Shown here: positions 12,136 through 23,877 of the stretch, in pieces | Position numbering within the stretch: the stretch's first letter is position 1 | How the letters are laid out: each line of letters opens with the position of its first letter | Assembly (NCBI GenBank): GCA_021397845.1 | Contig: CM038039.1 | Location: 4,271,731-4,335,730 of the forward strand | Reading direction: 5' to 3' | DNA: 64,000 nt | Source of the DNA: Areca catechu | Lineage: Eukaryota; Streptophyta; Magnoliopsida; Arecales; Arecaceae | The notes under the pieces: generated by a model | The model's input: the letters and a program-made list of their open reading frames with translations, nothing else | Told to the model about the DNA's origin: nothing | The model's database searches: none | Program-made: the position numbers and the translations under genes

Positions 12136-12239
12136 TGACAAAATCTTGAGTATATGTGCAATTAAGTCCAAAAGCAAAATATAGCAATAATAAAAATTTT
12201 CAAGGAATCCTTACATGCATGAGTATACCATAAAAATTT

Positions 12240-12400
12240 ACTTTTCATCTACTTTTTTGTGAAAACATTCTCATGAGTCAAAAAGATTTTACTTTTCATT
12301 TACTTCTTTCTTTTTGTGAAAACATTCTCATGAGTCAAAAAGATTTTACTTTTCATTTACTTCTTTCTTTTTGTGAAAACATTTTCATGAGTCAAAAGAT
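12240..12400 (-). repeat. 57-bp tandem triplication in element 3' UTR
   Basis: The word GTGAAAACATT with CATGAGTCAAAA recurs three times; GAAAAC lies at 12261, 12318 and 12375, a 57-bp period. It sits between two polypurine tracts in the untranslated region before the 3' LTR. Confidence 0.85.
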
Positions 12401-12800
12401 AAGAACCATAATAGCTTTACTCTATTTATGAAAGAGTCATACTTTACCATATATACTTTACAAACATTACTATACTCCCCCTTTTTGTCAAGAATCAAAA
12501 AGTGCATTCTTTGTAGTAAAAGATATATTAAGGAAAATTATGTTCCATTACAATGAAGTACTTAGTTGCATAAAATACATGCTCCCCCTCAATTTGTGCA
12601 TTCAATATAACAAAAACATTCTAACTTGAGGGTTTAAAAAGATAAATGCTAAGAGCTGGTATCAGACAGTAAAATATCACAATATAGATAAGTATATAAT
12701 GTATTCAGTTACAAATTGCTTACATAGTAAGCACAAAACACTGATACATCAGATCATACAAAGTAAACTAGTACATCATACATCAAGCAAATCTATGAGG
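12401..12800 (-). other. 3' untranslated region of the SIRE-type element
   Basis: AT-rich and non-coding, between the extra gene and the 3' LTR. It contains two further PPT-like tracts, CTCCCCCTTTTT at 12475-12486 and CTCCCCCTC from 12582, which read as A/G-rich on the element's sense strand. Confidence 0.7.
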
Positions 12801-14520
12801 CTACTCCTCATCAGAAGGTATATCAAAAGAGATAGGAGCCGAGATCCTAGATGAGGATTTTGGAGTCCTATGAGTGAGACTCCGAGTCCTCAGAGAGGGA
12901 CCAGACCTAGGGATAGTCCTACGAGATCTATAGGTCCGAGGAAAAGGCTCCACAGGTGTCCTGACAGAAGCAGTAGCAGAAGGAGTAGATGGATCAGTAT
13001 GCTGAGTAGACTGAGCTGGAGTGTGCCTGCTGACTAGCTCATAAGCAGTGGGATCATCAATATCTGTCTCTGTATGCTCATCTCTATCATCCGGAATTCC
13101 TGTAATAGTCTCAAAAAATGACTCAGTAAACTCAATATCTACTGGCACATCTGTAGCTGGAGGATCTGTACTGGGAAGATCAGTAGAAGGAGGATCAGTA
13201 GAAGGGGAATCTCTGGAATCGGATCTGCAGGTGGAACATCAGAGCTACCTGCTCCAGGCTCATCTCCATCACTGTCACTGTATCCACTGGAGTCATCATC
13301 ATCATCATCAGAATGTGGAGGAGTCACTATCGGATCTATAGTCCCTGGTGGCAATGCTAATCTCAGTAGGCTGAGGATCTGTCAAAATCCTGCATCTACA
13401 CTAGCTGAGAGAGCTCAAATGCGCATATCTGTGTGGATCCGCAGATCATGTAGCTCCTGTCGTACACCAGCAATCTCTGTCCGGACCTCTGAAATGTGAT
13501 CAGTCACTCTCTGCTCAAAGTCCGATATCCTCGCTGTAGTCCTCCGTGGTGTAGCAGTAGCAGTAGGTGCTGGAGCTGATGAGGGTGGTGGCGTGAATGG
13601 CTCAGGCTCCGCAGTCTCTGACTCTGGTGCTGGACGAGGAGGTGTACCATGATCAGTAGGCTCTAAAGGCCCTGCCTCAGCTGCTCGGATCTCATCCTCC
13701 TCATCTGGCTCCTGGCCAGACTCTCGTCGCACCCAACAGTCACCAATCAGTTGAAATCCCATCCTATGCAGGGATTTCTCTCCATATGTATCAGTATGCT
13801 GTAGCTGACTGAAGGGTATACCATCAAATGAAACTCCATGCTCCCTGAATAGCTGTGTCAGCCCCATGCCATATGGCTAAACTAGTCTCCTGTGAGATGC
13901 TGCCTCACCCATCTGCTGAAGCATGATCCTGGGAAGGTTGATGGGAGTCCGCTGTCTCAGGGACACCATCAACACCAGCTCACGCTCAGTAATAAAGTCA
14001 AATCTCCCGCTCTTTGGAATCAAGATGCGGGCGATGATATGATGCATCACTCTCATCTCTAGTGAAAGCTGGTTAGCGGCTACTGTGGAAATGCCGCTAA
14101 CATCCTCACGCTCTAGAATACATCTGAAGACATGTCTCTGTCGCTGATAGAAGTGGCAGCTGTGCCATGAAGTGGAATCCTCCAAACACGACTGATGACC
14201 TCCGGTGTCACTGGAATCTCGATCCCACGAACAGTAGTTGACCATCCAATGCCATCAGTGGCCATGGATGCATAGAACCCTGATGAGTTCTGGGTAGAAT
14301 CTCTCAGTCATGTGCAGAAGTGAACCAGACCTGCATCTCTCAGCACATCTCCTATAAAAAAGTGATGCTGATCCCAGAAAGGTATGTCCACACGTCTCCC
14401 ACTCGCAATGCTCTTCCGTACTAAGCTGGCTGGCACTGGTGCAGGTGGCTCTGGGGTCGGCTCACGCTCATGTCTGACCTTTATTCGTCGCTCAGTGCTA
14501 CTTGGCCTTGTTCCATTCTC
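12801..14520 (-). pseudogene. Extra 3' gene with plant-mobile-element-like domain and coiled coil
   Basis: It lies between RNase H and the 3' LTR, where SIRE elements carry their env-like gene. Three frames cover it. The first (14245-13877) contains MRVMHHIIARILIPKSG and a following Leu-rich stretch; with upstream FYASMATDG and TVRGIEIPVTPEVISR in other frames, this resembles the 'putative plant transposon protein' domain (family recalled, not searched). The second (13867-13415) has an acidic, Pro-rich middle and a C-terminal heptad-like stretch RVTDHISEVRTEIAGVRQEL. The third (13148-12801) is Ser/Thr/Pro/Arg-rich. I see no signal peptide or transmembrane helix, so env is unproven. Frameshifts inactivate it. 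Confidence 0.6.
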
Positions 14521-15230
14521 CTTTTCTTACTGCCAAGTGCTTTCTTGGACCTATATGGATGGAAGAGGGGTAAATTAGGGAGAAGTAGGATAATGCAAGG
14601 CTAAGAGGAAGGAACCAAGAAAAGAGAGGAGAGAAGAGAGGTTCACGGGTTGGTGAAATGGTAAGATAGGGTTTGTGAAAATGGAGAAAATCGAGAGTAA
14701 ATGGAGGAAATGCAAGAAACGGAGGAAAGAAATGAGTGATTTCAATTGAAAAACAACCGATATTAGAGGTGGATAGAGGCAAAAGCTTTCGGTTGTCCAA
14801 AAACAAAGTATACGGTCAAAAACGGTTAGCTTCAAAGGAGAACAAGAGGAGAGGAGAAGATTTACCCAAAAAGATGAAGGAGAGGGTTGGAAATCCACTG
14901 TTTAAAGCTTTAGGGAAGTTGTTGGAGGGGACCACACGAAGGAGAAATGGAAAGAAATGGAGAAAAAGAGGCTTGCGGACGGGTTTTAAAAAGATGATTT
15001 CCGTTCAAGTGTCGACCTCTAAAAATTCTCAGGGGTCGACCTCAAGTGTCGACCTCTAAAAATCTCAGGGGTCGACCTCCGAAAACTTAAGTGTCGACCT
15101 CCAAAAATAAATTAGCCAAAATAAAATTTGGTAAAATTTAAAAAATTGATAAAATTTAGAAAAATAAGCTTTAAACATATTTGAGAATTTATAAATCATT
15201 TTTGAGGAATTTTGATGAGAATTGAAGAGT
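14521..15230 (-). other. Spacer between pol and the extra gene, with GTCGAC motifs
   Basis: Pyrimidine-rich on the element strand and non-coding. At 15008-15106 five GTCGACCTC motifs alternate in GTGTCGACCTC and GGGTCGACCTC contexts, the same motif that is clustered in both LTRs. Confidence 0.6.
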
Positions 15231-15231
15231 T

Positions 15232-15876
15232 TCAAGCAAAAAGATCAATGACTCCCAGTTCTCTTCTGATCATACAAAATCTATCTTCATTCAATGGTTT
15301 TGTGAATATATTAGCCAATTGATAATCAATACAAATAAATTCTAACAACACATTAGAGTTCTGAACATGATCTCTTATGAAGTGATGTTTTATTTCAATA
15401 TGTTTGCTTCTTGAATGTTGCACAGGATTTTTCGTTAAATTGATTGCACTAGTATTATCACATCTTATGGGTGTCTTAGTTAGTTTGATGCCAAAGTCCT
15501 CGAGTTGCTGTTTGATCCATAGAATCTGAGCACAACAGCTTCCAGCTGCTATATATATTCGGCTTCCGCCGTAGATAGAGCAACCGAATTCTGTTTCTTG
15601 CTGCTCCATTAAATCAAATTAACTCCTAGGAATTGAGAAAGTTCCACTAGTACTTTTACGATCAAGTTTACACCCAGCAAAATCAGCATCAGAATATGCA
15701 ATCAATTCATATGATGACTCTCTAGAGTACCAAAGGCCAATTTCAATTGACCCAGATAAGTATCTAAATATACGTTTTACAGCTAAGAGATGTGATTCTT
15801 TAGGAGCAGACTGAAAACGTGCACACATACAAACACTAAACATTATATCTGGTCTACTGGCAGTTAGATATAGCAA
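15232..15876 (-). pseudogene. Copia RNase H domain
   Basis: The frames read YSDADFAGCKLDRKSTSG (upstream part, 15876-15619) and then RCDNTSAINLTKNPVQHSRS with KHIEIKHHFIRD (15609-15232), the standard Copia RNase H signature. The final YQLANIFTKPL motif is the usual pol C-terminus. A break lies near 15610-15619. Confidence 0.9.
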
Positions 15877-15883
15877 TGAACCA

Positions 15884-16700
15884 TCATGCCTCTATATAAT
15901 TTTGGTCTACTGATTTACCACATTCATCTTTGTCTAATTTACATGAAGAGCTCATAGGGGTACCTATTGGTTTGGCAGTTTCCATCCCAAACATTTTCAA
16001 TATTTTCCTTGTGTACTTGGCTTGGTTGATGGAGATCCCCTCTTTGGTTTGCTTAATTTGGAGTCCGAGGAAGAAGTTGAGTTCTCCCATCATGCTCATC
16101 TCGAACTCACTCTGCATTAACTTTGCAAATTCTTGACAAAGACATTCATTAGTAGCACCAAAAATAATATCATCTACATAGATTTGTACTACTAAGAGAT
16201 CATCATTTTTCTTTTTCAAAAATAATGTATTATTACATTACCTCTAGAAAAATCATTCTTCATCAAAAATGAACTTAATCTATCATACCAAGCTCTAGGA
16301 GCTTGCTTTAAACCATACACTGCTTTATGCAATTTAAAAACATAGTTAGGAAATTCATGATTTTCAAAACCAGGAGGTTGTTCAACATAAACTTCCTCTT
16401 CAATAAATCCATTTAAAAAAGCACTCTTAACATCCATTTGAAATAACTTGAAATCCATAAAACAAGCAAAAGCAAGTAAAAGTCTAATTGCTTCTAGCCT
16501 AGCAACAAAAGCAAAGGTTTCATCAAAGTCGATTCCTTCTTCCTGGTTGTAGCCTTTAGCAACAACTCTAGCTTTGTTTTTAGTTACAATACCATGTTCA
16601 TCAAGTTTATTTCTAAAACCCATTTTGTGCCAATTACAGAAATATTAAGGGGTCTTTCAGTTAAAGTCCAAACGTTATTTCTTTTAAATTGATTTAGTTC
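15884..16700 (-). pseudogene. Copia reverse transcriptase domain
   Basis: Copies element RNA to DNA. Visible blocks are ARVVAKGYNQEEGIDFDETF, MDVKSAFLNGFIEEEVYVEQ, AVYGLKQAPRAWYDRL and the catalytic box YVDDIIFG in the next piece. The box is intact, but the frame breaks near 16615 and again at 16216-16219, where a segment between the palm blocks is damaged. Confidence 0.92.
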
Positions 16701-17858
16701 ATCTTGCATAACATTAATCCAGTTACAATCTTTTTCAGCTTCTTCAATTGACTTAGGCTCTATCTGAGATACAAAAGCTAAATAATCACAAACATTTCTA
16801 ATAGAAGAGCGTGTACTTACTCCCTTTGACGGATCACCAATTATTAGCTCTTTGGGGTGTCCGTGTGCATACCTCCACTCTTTAGGTAAAGGTTTTGGTG
16901 AAGTTGCATTGATCTCTTGAGTTTGATCTTCATTTTCTTGATCATCATCTCCTTTGGGCTCATCTTCATTGATTGTCAATTGTTCAAGCTTCTTTGTACC
17001 TGTTTCATCATCAATAGAATCTTCTTTTCTAGAAGATATTTTGTTAGATTCATCAAACACTACATGAATTGATTCTTCAACCAGAAGAGTTCTTCTGTTG
17101 AAGACCCTGTATGCCTTGCTAGAAGTAGAGTATCCTAAGAAGATACCCTCATCTGACTTGGCATCAAATTTACTGATATTGTCTTTGCCATTGTTTAATA
17201 TGAAACAGCGGCAGCCAAATACATGAAAATACTTAAGATTCGGTTTTCGATTTTTCCAAAGCTCATATGGTGTTTTCTTCAAAATAGGTCGAATTAAAAC
17301 ACGATTTAAAATGTAACAGGAAGTATTAATGGCTTCTACCCAAAATATCTAGGTAAATCGTTTTCGCAAAGCATTGTGCGTGCCATTTCTTCAAGTGTCC
17401 TGTTCTTTCTTTCTACCACCCCATTTTGTTGAGGTGTCCTAGGTGCAGAAAAATTATGACTAATGCCATTTTCATTACAAAAAGCTTCAAAATCATGATT
17501 GTCAAATTCAGTTCCATGATCACTACGCAAAGAAATAATAGTGAGATCTTTTTCATTTGAAACCTTTTATGAAATTTAACAAAAGCTGAAAATGTTTCAT
17601 CTTTATGAGCTAAAAACATTACCCAAGTAAATCGTGAGTAATCATCTACAATTACTAGCCCATATTTTTTACCTCCCAAACTAGTTGTTCTGGTTGGTTC
17701 AAAGAGGTCCATATGCAATAATTCAAGGGGTCTAGTAGTAGATACTACTCCTTTAGGTTTGAAAGTAGTTTTAGTTTGTTTTCCAATTGACATGCAGCAC
17801 AAATCTTATCTTTTTCAAATGCGAGTTTTGGTAATTCTTTTACAAGATTCTTTTTACT
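16700..17858 (-). pseudogene. Copia integrase domain
   Basis: The catalytic triad positions are readable as LLHMDLF (first Asp), MRSDHGTEFDN (second Asp) and NGVVERKNRTLEEMARTML (Glu). After it come FHVFGCRCFILNN and KFDAKSDEGIFLGYS, the usual C-terminal integrase sequence of Copia. An acidic linker follows towards RT. Frameshifts occur near 17413-17530 and 17283-17336. Confidence 0.9.
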
Positions 17859-18349
17859 TAATTTGAAATCAACTGCATACTAGCATGCCCTAGCCTACGA
17901 TGCCAAAGCCAACTAGTTTCACTTGCCTTGGCTTCCCTAGCCACTAGGCATTGAGCACTTTCCATGGCTAGATCATCAAGATCAACCATGTAAATGTTTC
18001 CATGCCTATAACCAGTGAACTTGATGCCATCGACATCAAGACTAGATACCATGCACAAAGATGATTCAAAAATAACTTTAAAACCCTTGTCACAAAACTG
18101 ACTAATGCTGAAAAGATTATGCTTCAAGCCATCAACAAATAATACATTATCTACATAAGCATTAGGGGTGATATGGATTTTACCAATTTTGATGATTTTG
18201 CCTTTTCCATTATCACCAAAAATAACGTTTCCACCATCAATAGCTGCTAGTGATGAGAATTGCTTCACATCCCCAGTCATGTGCCTTGAGCAACCACTAT
18301 CCAGATACCATATTCTTCTTTTATTTTTGGTTGCAAGGCACACCTGCAA
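17858..18349 (-). pseudogene. Copia aspartic protease and GAG-pre-integrase domain
   Basis: WYLDSGCSRHMTGD near the N-terminus carries the protease active site Asp-Ser-Gly (codons ending at about 18301-18293). The C-terminal WLWHRRLGHASMQL is the GAG-pre-integrase motif. The frame is open for 163 codons. Confidence 0.92.
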
Positions 18350-18356
18350 AAATTAA

Positions 18357-20033
18357 TCAAGTTGAAACTTTAGGTACCCAAGTCATCTTGGGTCCTTTAG
18401 GGTTAGTCAAATTGATTCCTTTTGGAACCCAAATCTTTCCAAAGGTATTTAATTTTCTTCTATTACAAATATATGATTTATGTCCTAACTTACCACATGC
18501 ATAGCAGGTAATATTAGAAGATGCAGGTATGAAAAAGTTTTTGTAAAGTTTTTGCTGATTTTGTGGCTTAAATCCAAGTCCAGCTTTGTTAAACACTGCA
18601 TGTTGACTATTTAAAAGCATACTTAATTTTTTCTGAACTAAAAGTAAACTTTCTACAAAAGGTTTTACTTTTTCTAACTCTTCTTTGTAATTCTTGTTTT
18701 GAAGCAATAGTTCTTTGTTTTGTTTTTCAATTTTCTCATTAGTTTTAAGACTTCTATTATTTTTCAAAGTCTTTACATGTTCAGATAATTTCTTGTTTTC
18801 TTGAATTAATCTTTAATTTCAGTTGAAAACTTTTCTGAATTTTTGGTAAGCTCAAGATTTAGCTTTCTTAATTTCTTATTTTTCAGTTTAAATTTTTCAT
18901 ATTCCATAACTAAATCATCAAAAGCATCATGCAATTCATTGAAAGTAAATTCAATTTCAGGTTCAGAATTTACCTCATTATCTTCATTGGCCATGAATAC
19001 AAGGTTGGCGACTACCTGCTGCTCTTCATCACTGCTGGAGTCCTCACTCTCACTCCAGGTAGCCATCATGGCTTTCTTTCTCAACATCCTTCGACTCTTT
19101 TTAAGCAAAGGGCAATCCGTTTTATAATGTCCAGGCTTCTTGCACTCGAAGCAGATGGGTGGATCCCTTTCTTTTTCTTTCTCTTTATCTTTATTGTGAT
19201 CACCTTTTTGTGGCCTTTTCTTGTAGAAGCCTTTCTCTTTCTCATGAATTTTTGAATTTTCTTGTAATGAGAACTGTCTCATCATCATCAGCTTCTTCTT
19301 CTGATTCATCACTTGACTCTTCCTTTGTAGTGGACTTGAAGGCTATGGTTTTCTTTTTCTTGTCATTGTCCACTGTCTTCTGCTTTAGTGAAAGCTCGTA
19401 AGTCATCAGTGATCCAAGAAGCTGCTCAAGAGGTAGAGTATTGACGTCCTTGGCTTCTTCTATGGCTGTTACTTTCGCATCCCATGAAGCCGGAAGAGAC
19501 CTGAGAAGTTTGTTAACCAGTCCACCATTAGATATAATTTTTTCCAAACTTCTCATACCATTTACTATATTGGTAAATCTAGTTTACATTTCACTGATAC
19601 TTTCAGTTGGTTCCATCCTGAACATCTCATATGTATGAATGAGCATGTTCACCTTTGTGGTCTTCACTTGGTGTGTACCCTCATGGATAACCTCAAGTGT
19701 ATCCCAAATTTCTTTGGCAGAAATACAATTTGATATTCTGTTAAATTCACTTGGGTCAAGTGCACATAATAGCAAATTCATCGCCTTAGCATTTAACTCA
19801 GCTTGTTTGATGTCATTGTCATCCCATTCTTCTTCAGATTTTGAGGTGATAATGCCATTAACCAAGTGAGTGGGCTGATGAGGCCCTTTAGTAATTACTC
19901 TCCATATATGAATCTACAGCTTGTAAATAAAATGCATACGAGTTTTCCAGTATGTGTAGTTTGTGCCATTAAAGAAAGGAGAGCGATTTGATGCTTGTCC
20001 TTCAACTACACCCATTCCAATTGGGGCGGCCAT
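18357..20033 (-). pseudogene. Copia gag with two CCHC zinc fingers
   Basis: Capsid/nucleocapsid protein. The likely start is the ATG at 20033-20031, giving MAAPIGMG, 58 bp inside the 5' LTR and just after the PBS. It contains the UBN2-type helical gag core (KAMNLLLCALDPSEFNRIS), a first zinc knuckle CFECKKPGHYKTDC at 19153-19112 and a second, CYACGKLGHKSYIC, at 18506-18465 just before the protease. A coiled-coil-like Lys/Glu-rich stretch lies between them. Stops near 19900, 19583 and 19240 and a frame break near 18790 inactivate it. Confidence 0.9.
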
Positions 20034-20076
20034 GATCTTTCACTCAAGATCGTTGGACCTACAAGAGAGTACCGGT

Positions 20077-20088
20077 GCTCTGATACCA
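20077..20088 (-). other. Primer-binding site for initiator tRNA-Met
   Basis: The minus strand reads TGGTATCAGAGC two bases inside the 5' LTR (which ends at 20091). This 12-mer is complementary to the 3' end of plant initiator tRNA-Met. Confidence 0.95.
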
Positions 20089-20090
20089 CT

Positions 20091-21487
20091 TGTTGCCCAG
20101 AAATGGTGCCCAGGAGGGGGGGTGAATTGGGTATTTTAAAAATTAAAGCAATATATGTGCTATCAAGTTCAAAAGTGAAGAGTGATAGTGCTCAAGTAAT
20201 TGTGCAACGGAAGCAATGAAAGATAGCAACAATTAAAGAGCAAAAGAATAGTAAAGCAATGCAAACACACAAGAAGTATAGTGGTTCGGTGCACCTAGCA
20301 CCTACATCCACTCCCCAAGCTCCACTTGGAAATTTTCACTATAATCTTTTCTAGATTACAGCCGACTTATTTTACAAGGCTCACAAGTCAAAACCTTACA
20401 CACTTGTTTTGGCTTCGGGCTTACAAGCAACCCTAGTTGGTTTTATCAATTGGCTCACCAACAAACCTCACACTAGTTTCAAATTCCCTTGAAACTAGCC
20501 TAAGACAAAAAGAATATGAATACAATGAATAAATCAAGACAAACTCATTTTGAGCAAAAAGTAATTCGATGTAGCTCTTGATGGAGACTCTTCAAGCCTT
20601 TCTCTTAGAATCTTGGACCTCACTAAATGCCAAACTCTTGAAAGTTGGATTTCTCAAAGATGGAAAGCTTTTGGCTAAGGAATCTCTTGGTTTTCTCACT
20701 CTTTTTAGCTTGGAATTGATTGAAGGCTTTGTACTTTCACTCTATTCCTTTTCACTTTGTCTCCTTGTCTTTTTTGAAGTTAGGTGGAGGTAAATACCTC
20801 ATTCAAGCTGAAACAACTCCACAAGACCGTTAGAATCAAAAATATGGCCGTTTATGGCCGTTAGAAATCAAATCAAAAGTTCAGAAAAACTAGCCGTTAT
20901 GCCATGAGTCGACCTCATGAGTCGACCTCTGGATCAAGTGTCGACCTCATGAGTCGACCTCCAATTTATCTTAGGCAAAAATCTAGAAAACCATAGTTCT
21001 GCCCAGTTTGAATTCTCAGGCGATGAGTCGACCTCTGGTGTCGACCTCTGGACAGGTGTCGACCTCTGGTGGTCGACCTCTGGAGCGTGCCACTGAAATT
21101 TTGCTGTGCCGGCCTTGCTGAACTTTTCTTTTCTTCATGAGTCGACCTCTGGTGGTCGACCTTTGGCAAGGTGTCGACCTCTGGTGGTCGACCTCTGGTA
21201 TGAAATTTTCTAAAACTCTGGAGAGGTGCGTGCCTTGCTTGAATTTCTCTAAGCCTTTGTTACTTTTGTCAATTGCTTCTTAATAATAAGGTCCAATATG
21301 AGAAATTTGATTTTGTTCAAGGTAGAAGAGCTCTTTCCCAAACCAGGCAAGCTTGGTTTCATCATTGTACTCTTGGTACTCTTTTTGAATAACCTAAGTC
21401 CTGAAACTTTATCTTGAGATGAAACATTAGTCCAAACATATACTCAATCTTTTGTTAATCATCAAAATTAAGGAGCCAAAGCCAACA
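20091..21487 (-). repeat. 5' LTR of the SIRE-type element
   Basis: On the element strand it starts TGTTGGCTTTGGCTCC and ends CTGGGCAACA, giving the inverted ends TGTTG...CAACA. Twelve GTCGACCT motifs lie at 20906-21197, roughly 290-580 bp from its 5' end, hence probably in U3. Confidence 0.93.
20906..21197 (-). promoter_or_regulatory. GTCGACCTC motif cluster in LTR U3
   Basis: Twelve copies of a GTCGACCT word (GAGTCGACCTC, GTGTCGACCTC and GGTCGACCTC contexts) in about 290 bp, shared with the other LTR. A regulatory role is inference from the repetition and U3 position. Confidence 0.5.
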
Positions 21488-21535
21488 TAAACCTAGCATA
21501 TAATTAAATTACTACTGCATACAGTAAACTACCAA
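21488..21535. repeat. Right remnant of the 21-bp AT satellite
   Basis: TAAACCTAGCATATAATTAA and following sequence match the satellite at 10048-10650. Comparing with the repeat register, about 10 bp of monomer appear to be missing across the insertion, and no 5-bp duplication is visible. Confidence 0.75.
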
Positions 21536-22800
21536 AAAAAACCAAGAAGATCAACCTCAAATTTATAGCATGTAAGAGAGACCACTGAAAGAAAAGTGAT
21601 CCTTGTAACTGGCTAAATTTATTGTAAGAACTCAAGAATGAAAACATATTTGTAATCAATCTTGCTCAACTTTGTGCTTTTGAATTTTCTCGAAAGATGA
21701 ATGATCAACGTATTCACCACTATTTGTATTAACTTAAAAAAAAGAAGAACAATTCTTGAATCAGAGCATGATCTTTTAATAAAAGTCTTAACTTTCGTAG
21801 CTTCCAATCCATGTCTGCATTACATTACATGAACTATCATCAAGAATCAAGCATGAAAACCTTAATCTAAATTATGAACTAAAAAGTTTAGATCTAGGAT
21901 TCTCTTCAAGGAAAGCATCGTCTCTCTAGAGCTTGTAGTAACAAATAGTAATATTAGTTTCCCATCTTCTTGATTTCGACTAGATGCCTTCAATGACTTC
22001 ACATCTCTTGATTCTAGCAAGATATTAGAGTAAAGAAAAAACAAGAAATCATCAGAGTTTCTTGTCAAAAGAAGAAGCAAAAAAAATACGAAAATTTATC
22101 CATGAAAATAAAAGGATTTGGAATGGGGGCATTTTTGTCCTTTAAGAATTAAAAAATAATTCTAGATCGAAAGTTATGATTTGGATCAATAAGAACTATA
22201 ATTTTAGTCCAATCTTTAAAAGAATTTGGTGTTAAAAATCCTAATAGTATACCTAAAGATTCCTCATGTCTTGTACTTACAAAAGAGAGGTGCAAACCAT
22301 GAAAGTAGCAGACATGCTCTAACTATTGGATGCATATAACTACCCAAATGTGCAATAATTGTTTAATGTATAGTAATTGCACAACTTGAGTTATAACCAT
22401 TCCATAACGTATCTCGTGAATACATAGGATTATAATTGCTCTCCTTTCATCTTCAATGTGTTTTAAATTAGGGACATGTAGCCTATTATTGCAGATTTGT
22501 TAGTTTAATCATTATCATTGGTCGGCTAGTCTGGTTGGCTAATCTAAATCGATCACAATATGATGAATTTGAATAATATTAGTTTCATCACATTAGTTAT
22601 AGAATTTAACAGAATTCTGCAGGCATCATGGATAGTGATAAAATTATATGGCAGGCACCTATAGGATACATATATATCGAGTAAATTTTATAGTTTGTCA
22701 TATTTCTTTTAATATCAATTTTAAGAATAACTTAAAGTTAAAAACCCTTTTAATAGAGTTATTAGTCTTGTGATTAAAAAATTATGGCCTTCTCTTTTCT
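21536..22800. other. AT-rich spacer
   Basis: No recognisable coding sequence, RNA gene or element end. Only short, low-complexity frames are present. Confidence 0.5.
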
Positions 22801-23720
22801 TTCTTATTTTTAGCATATATTTTTATTGATGTATATTACATAGTCATATGATACATACTACATAAATTAATTATCAAATATTCAATATACTTACAAATAA
22901 TTGATACACAAATTATTAGAATAATAAATTTACTAATAGATAATATATATCAGATGATATATACTTAGTAATTAATTATAGTAGTAATCCAATACATATC
23001 TCAAAGTAATTATATATAGTTTCTAAATATTATCTTACTAATATATCCTATACGGTTTGGTGATATACACTCATCGATTTTTTGATACATACCATAAACT
23101 TCTATGATGCACAATCAACAACGATCCAATACATATTTTTAGATAAAAATCATATCTTGGAAACTATATATTGATTTACCTGGAGGTGTTTATTTGATCA
23201 TTGCTAAGTATATTAAAGATTGTAGTATATATCTTACCGTATCATATAATATGTATTGGGAATATAATGATTTGAAAATCGTGTATCAATTTTCTTGAAG
23301 GTATATATTAGATTGCTAGATGACTAATTCATTAAGTATAAATTGCTTGGCTCTATATATATACTATGAATTGGTGAATTTCATGCTCTAAAAACTATAT
23401 GTTGATTTACCAAAATGCTGTATTGGACTTCTGGATGTGTATCAAAAAAGCTTGCATATATGTATCATGAAGTTAATAAATGTATATCACCATATCATAT
23501 AGTACGTATTGGTGAATATAATGCTTCAAAAACTTTGTATCAATATGCTAGAGATGTGTATTGAATTGTTAGATAACTAATTTGCTATTATGTATTATCT
23601 GATCGTGATATTTTGTATGGCAAACTCATTTTTCGAAAGCATGTATCGATTTATCTGGAGATATTTATTAAATTGTTAATCTTTATTTATTTATTATGTA
23701 TCATTTGACCTAGTATGAAT
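22800..23720. repeat. Degenerate ~115-bp AT-rich tandem repeat
   Basis: Related segments with the words GTATCAAT or GTTGATTTA, then CTGGAGGTGTTTATT or CTAGAGATGTGTATT, then TTGCTAGAT start near 23156, 23273, 23390, 23526 and 23634. Spacing is about 108-136 bp. The copies are strongly diverged. No coding. Confidence 0.6.
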
Positions 23721-23877
23721 CAATAAAAAATATATTACCAACTAAAAAATAAAAATATCTATTTTTTATATTTTTAATTATAAAATTAAATACTTCTTTG
23801 ATAAAAAATCTTTGATTTTTAATTTTAATTAATATTTTAATAAAATTTATAGTATCTGAACGTGCGGCGTGGGCGCC

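Larger units (their letters stand above)
10651..21487 (-). mobile_element. SIRE-type Ty1/Copia retrotransposon, 10.8 kb
   Basis: Complete element on the minus strand: 5' LTR at 20091-21487, PBS, gag with two zinc fingers, protease, integrase, RT, RNase H, an extra 3' gene region, PPT, and 3' LTR at 10651-12116. Long LTRs, a second CCHC finger just before the protease, and a gene between pol and the 3' LTR point to the SIRE/Maximus lineage (inference). The LTRs are very similar by eye, so insertion is fairly recent, yet gag-pol has many stops and frameshifts. It sits in the 21-bp satellite. Confidence 0.92.

Noticed and set aside
20077..20088. tRNA-Met fragment
   Set aside because: Only the 12-nt primer-binding site adjacent to an LTR, not a tRNA gene. 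The same holds at 47028 and 56840.
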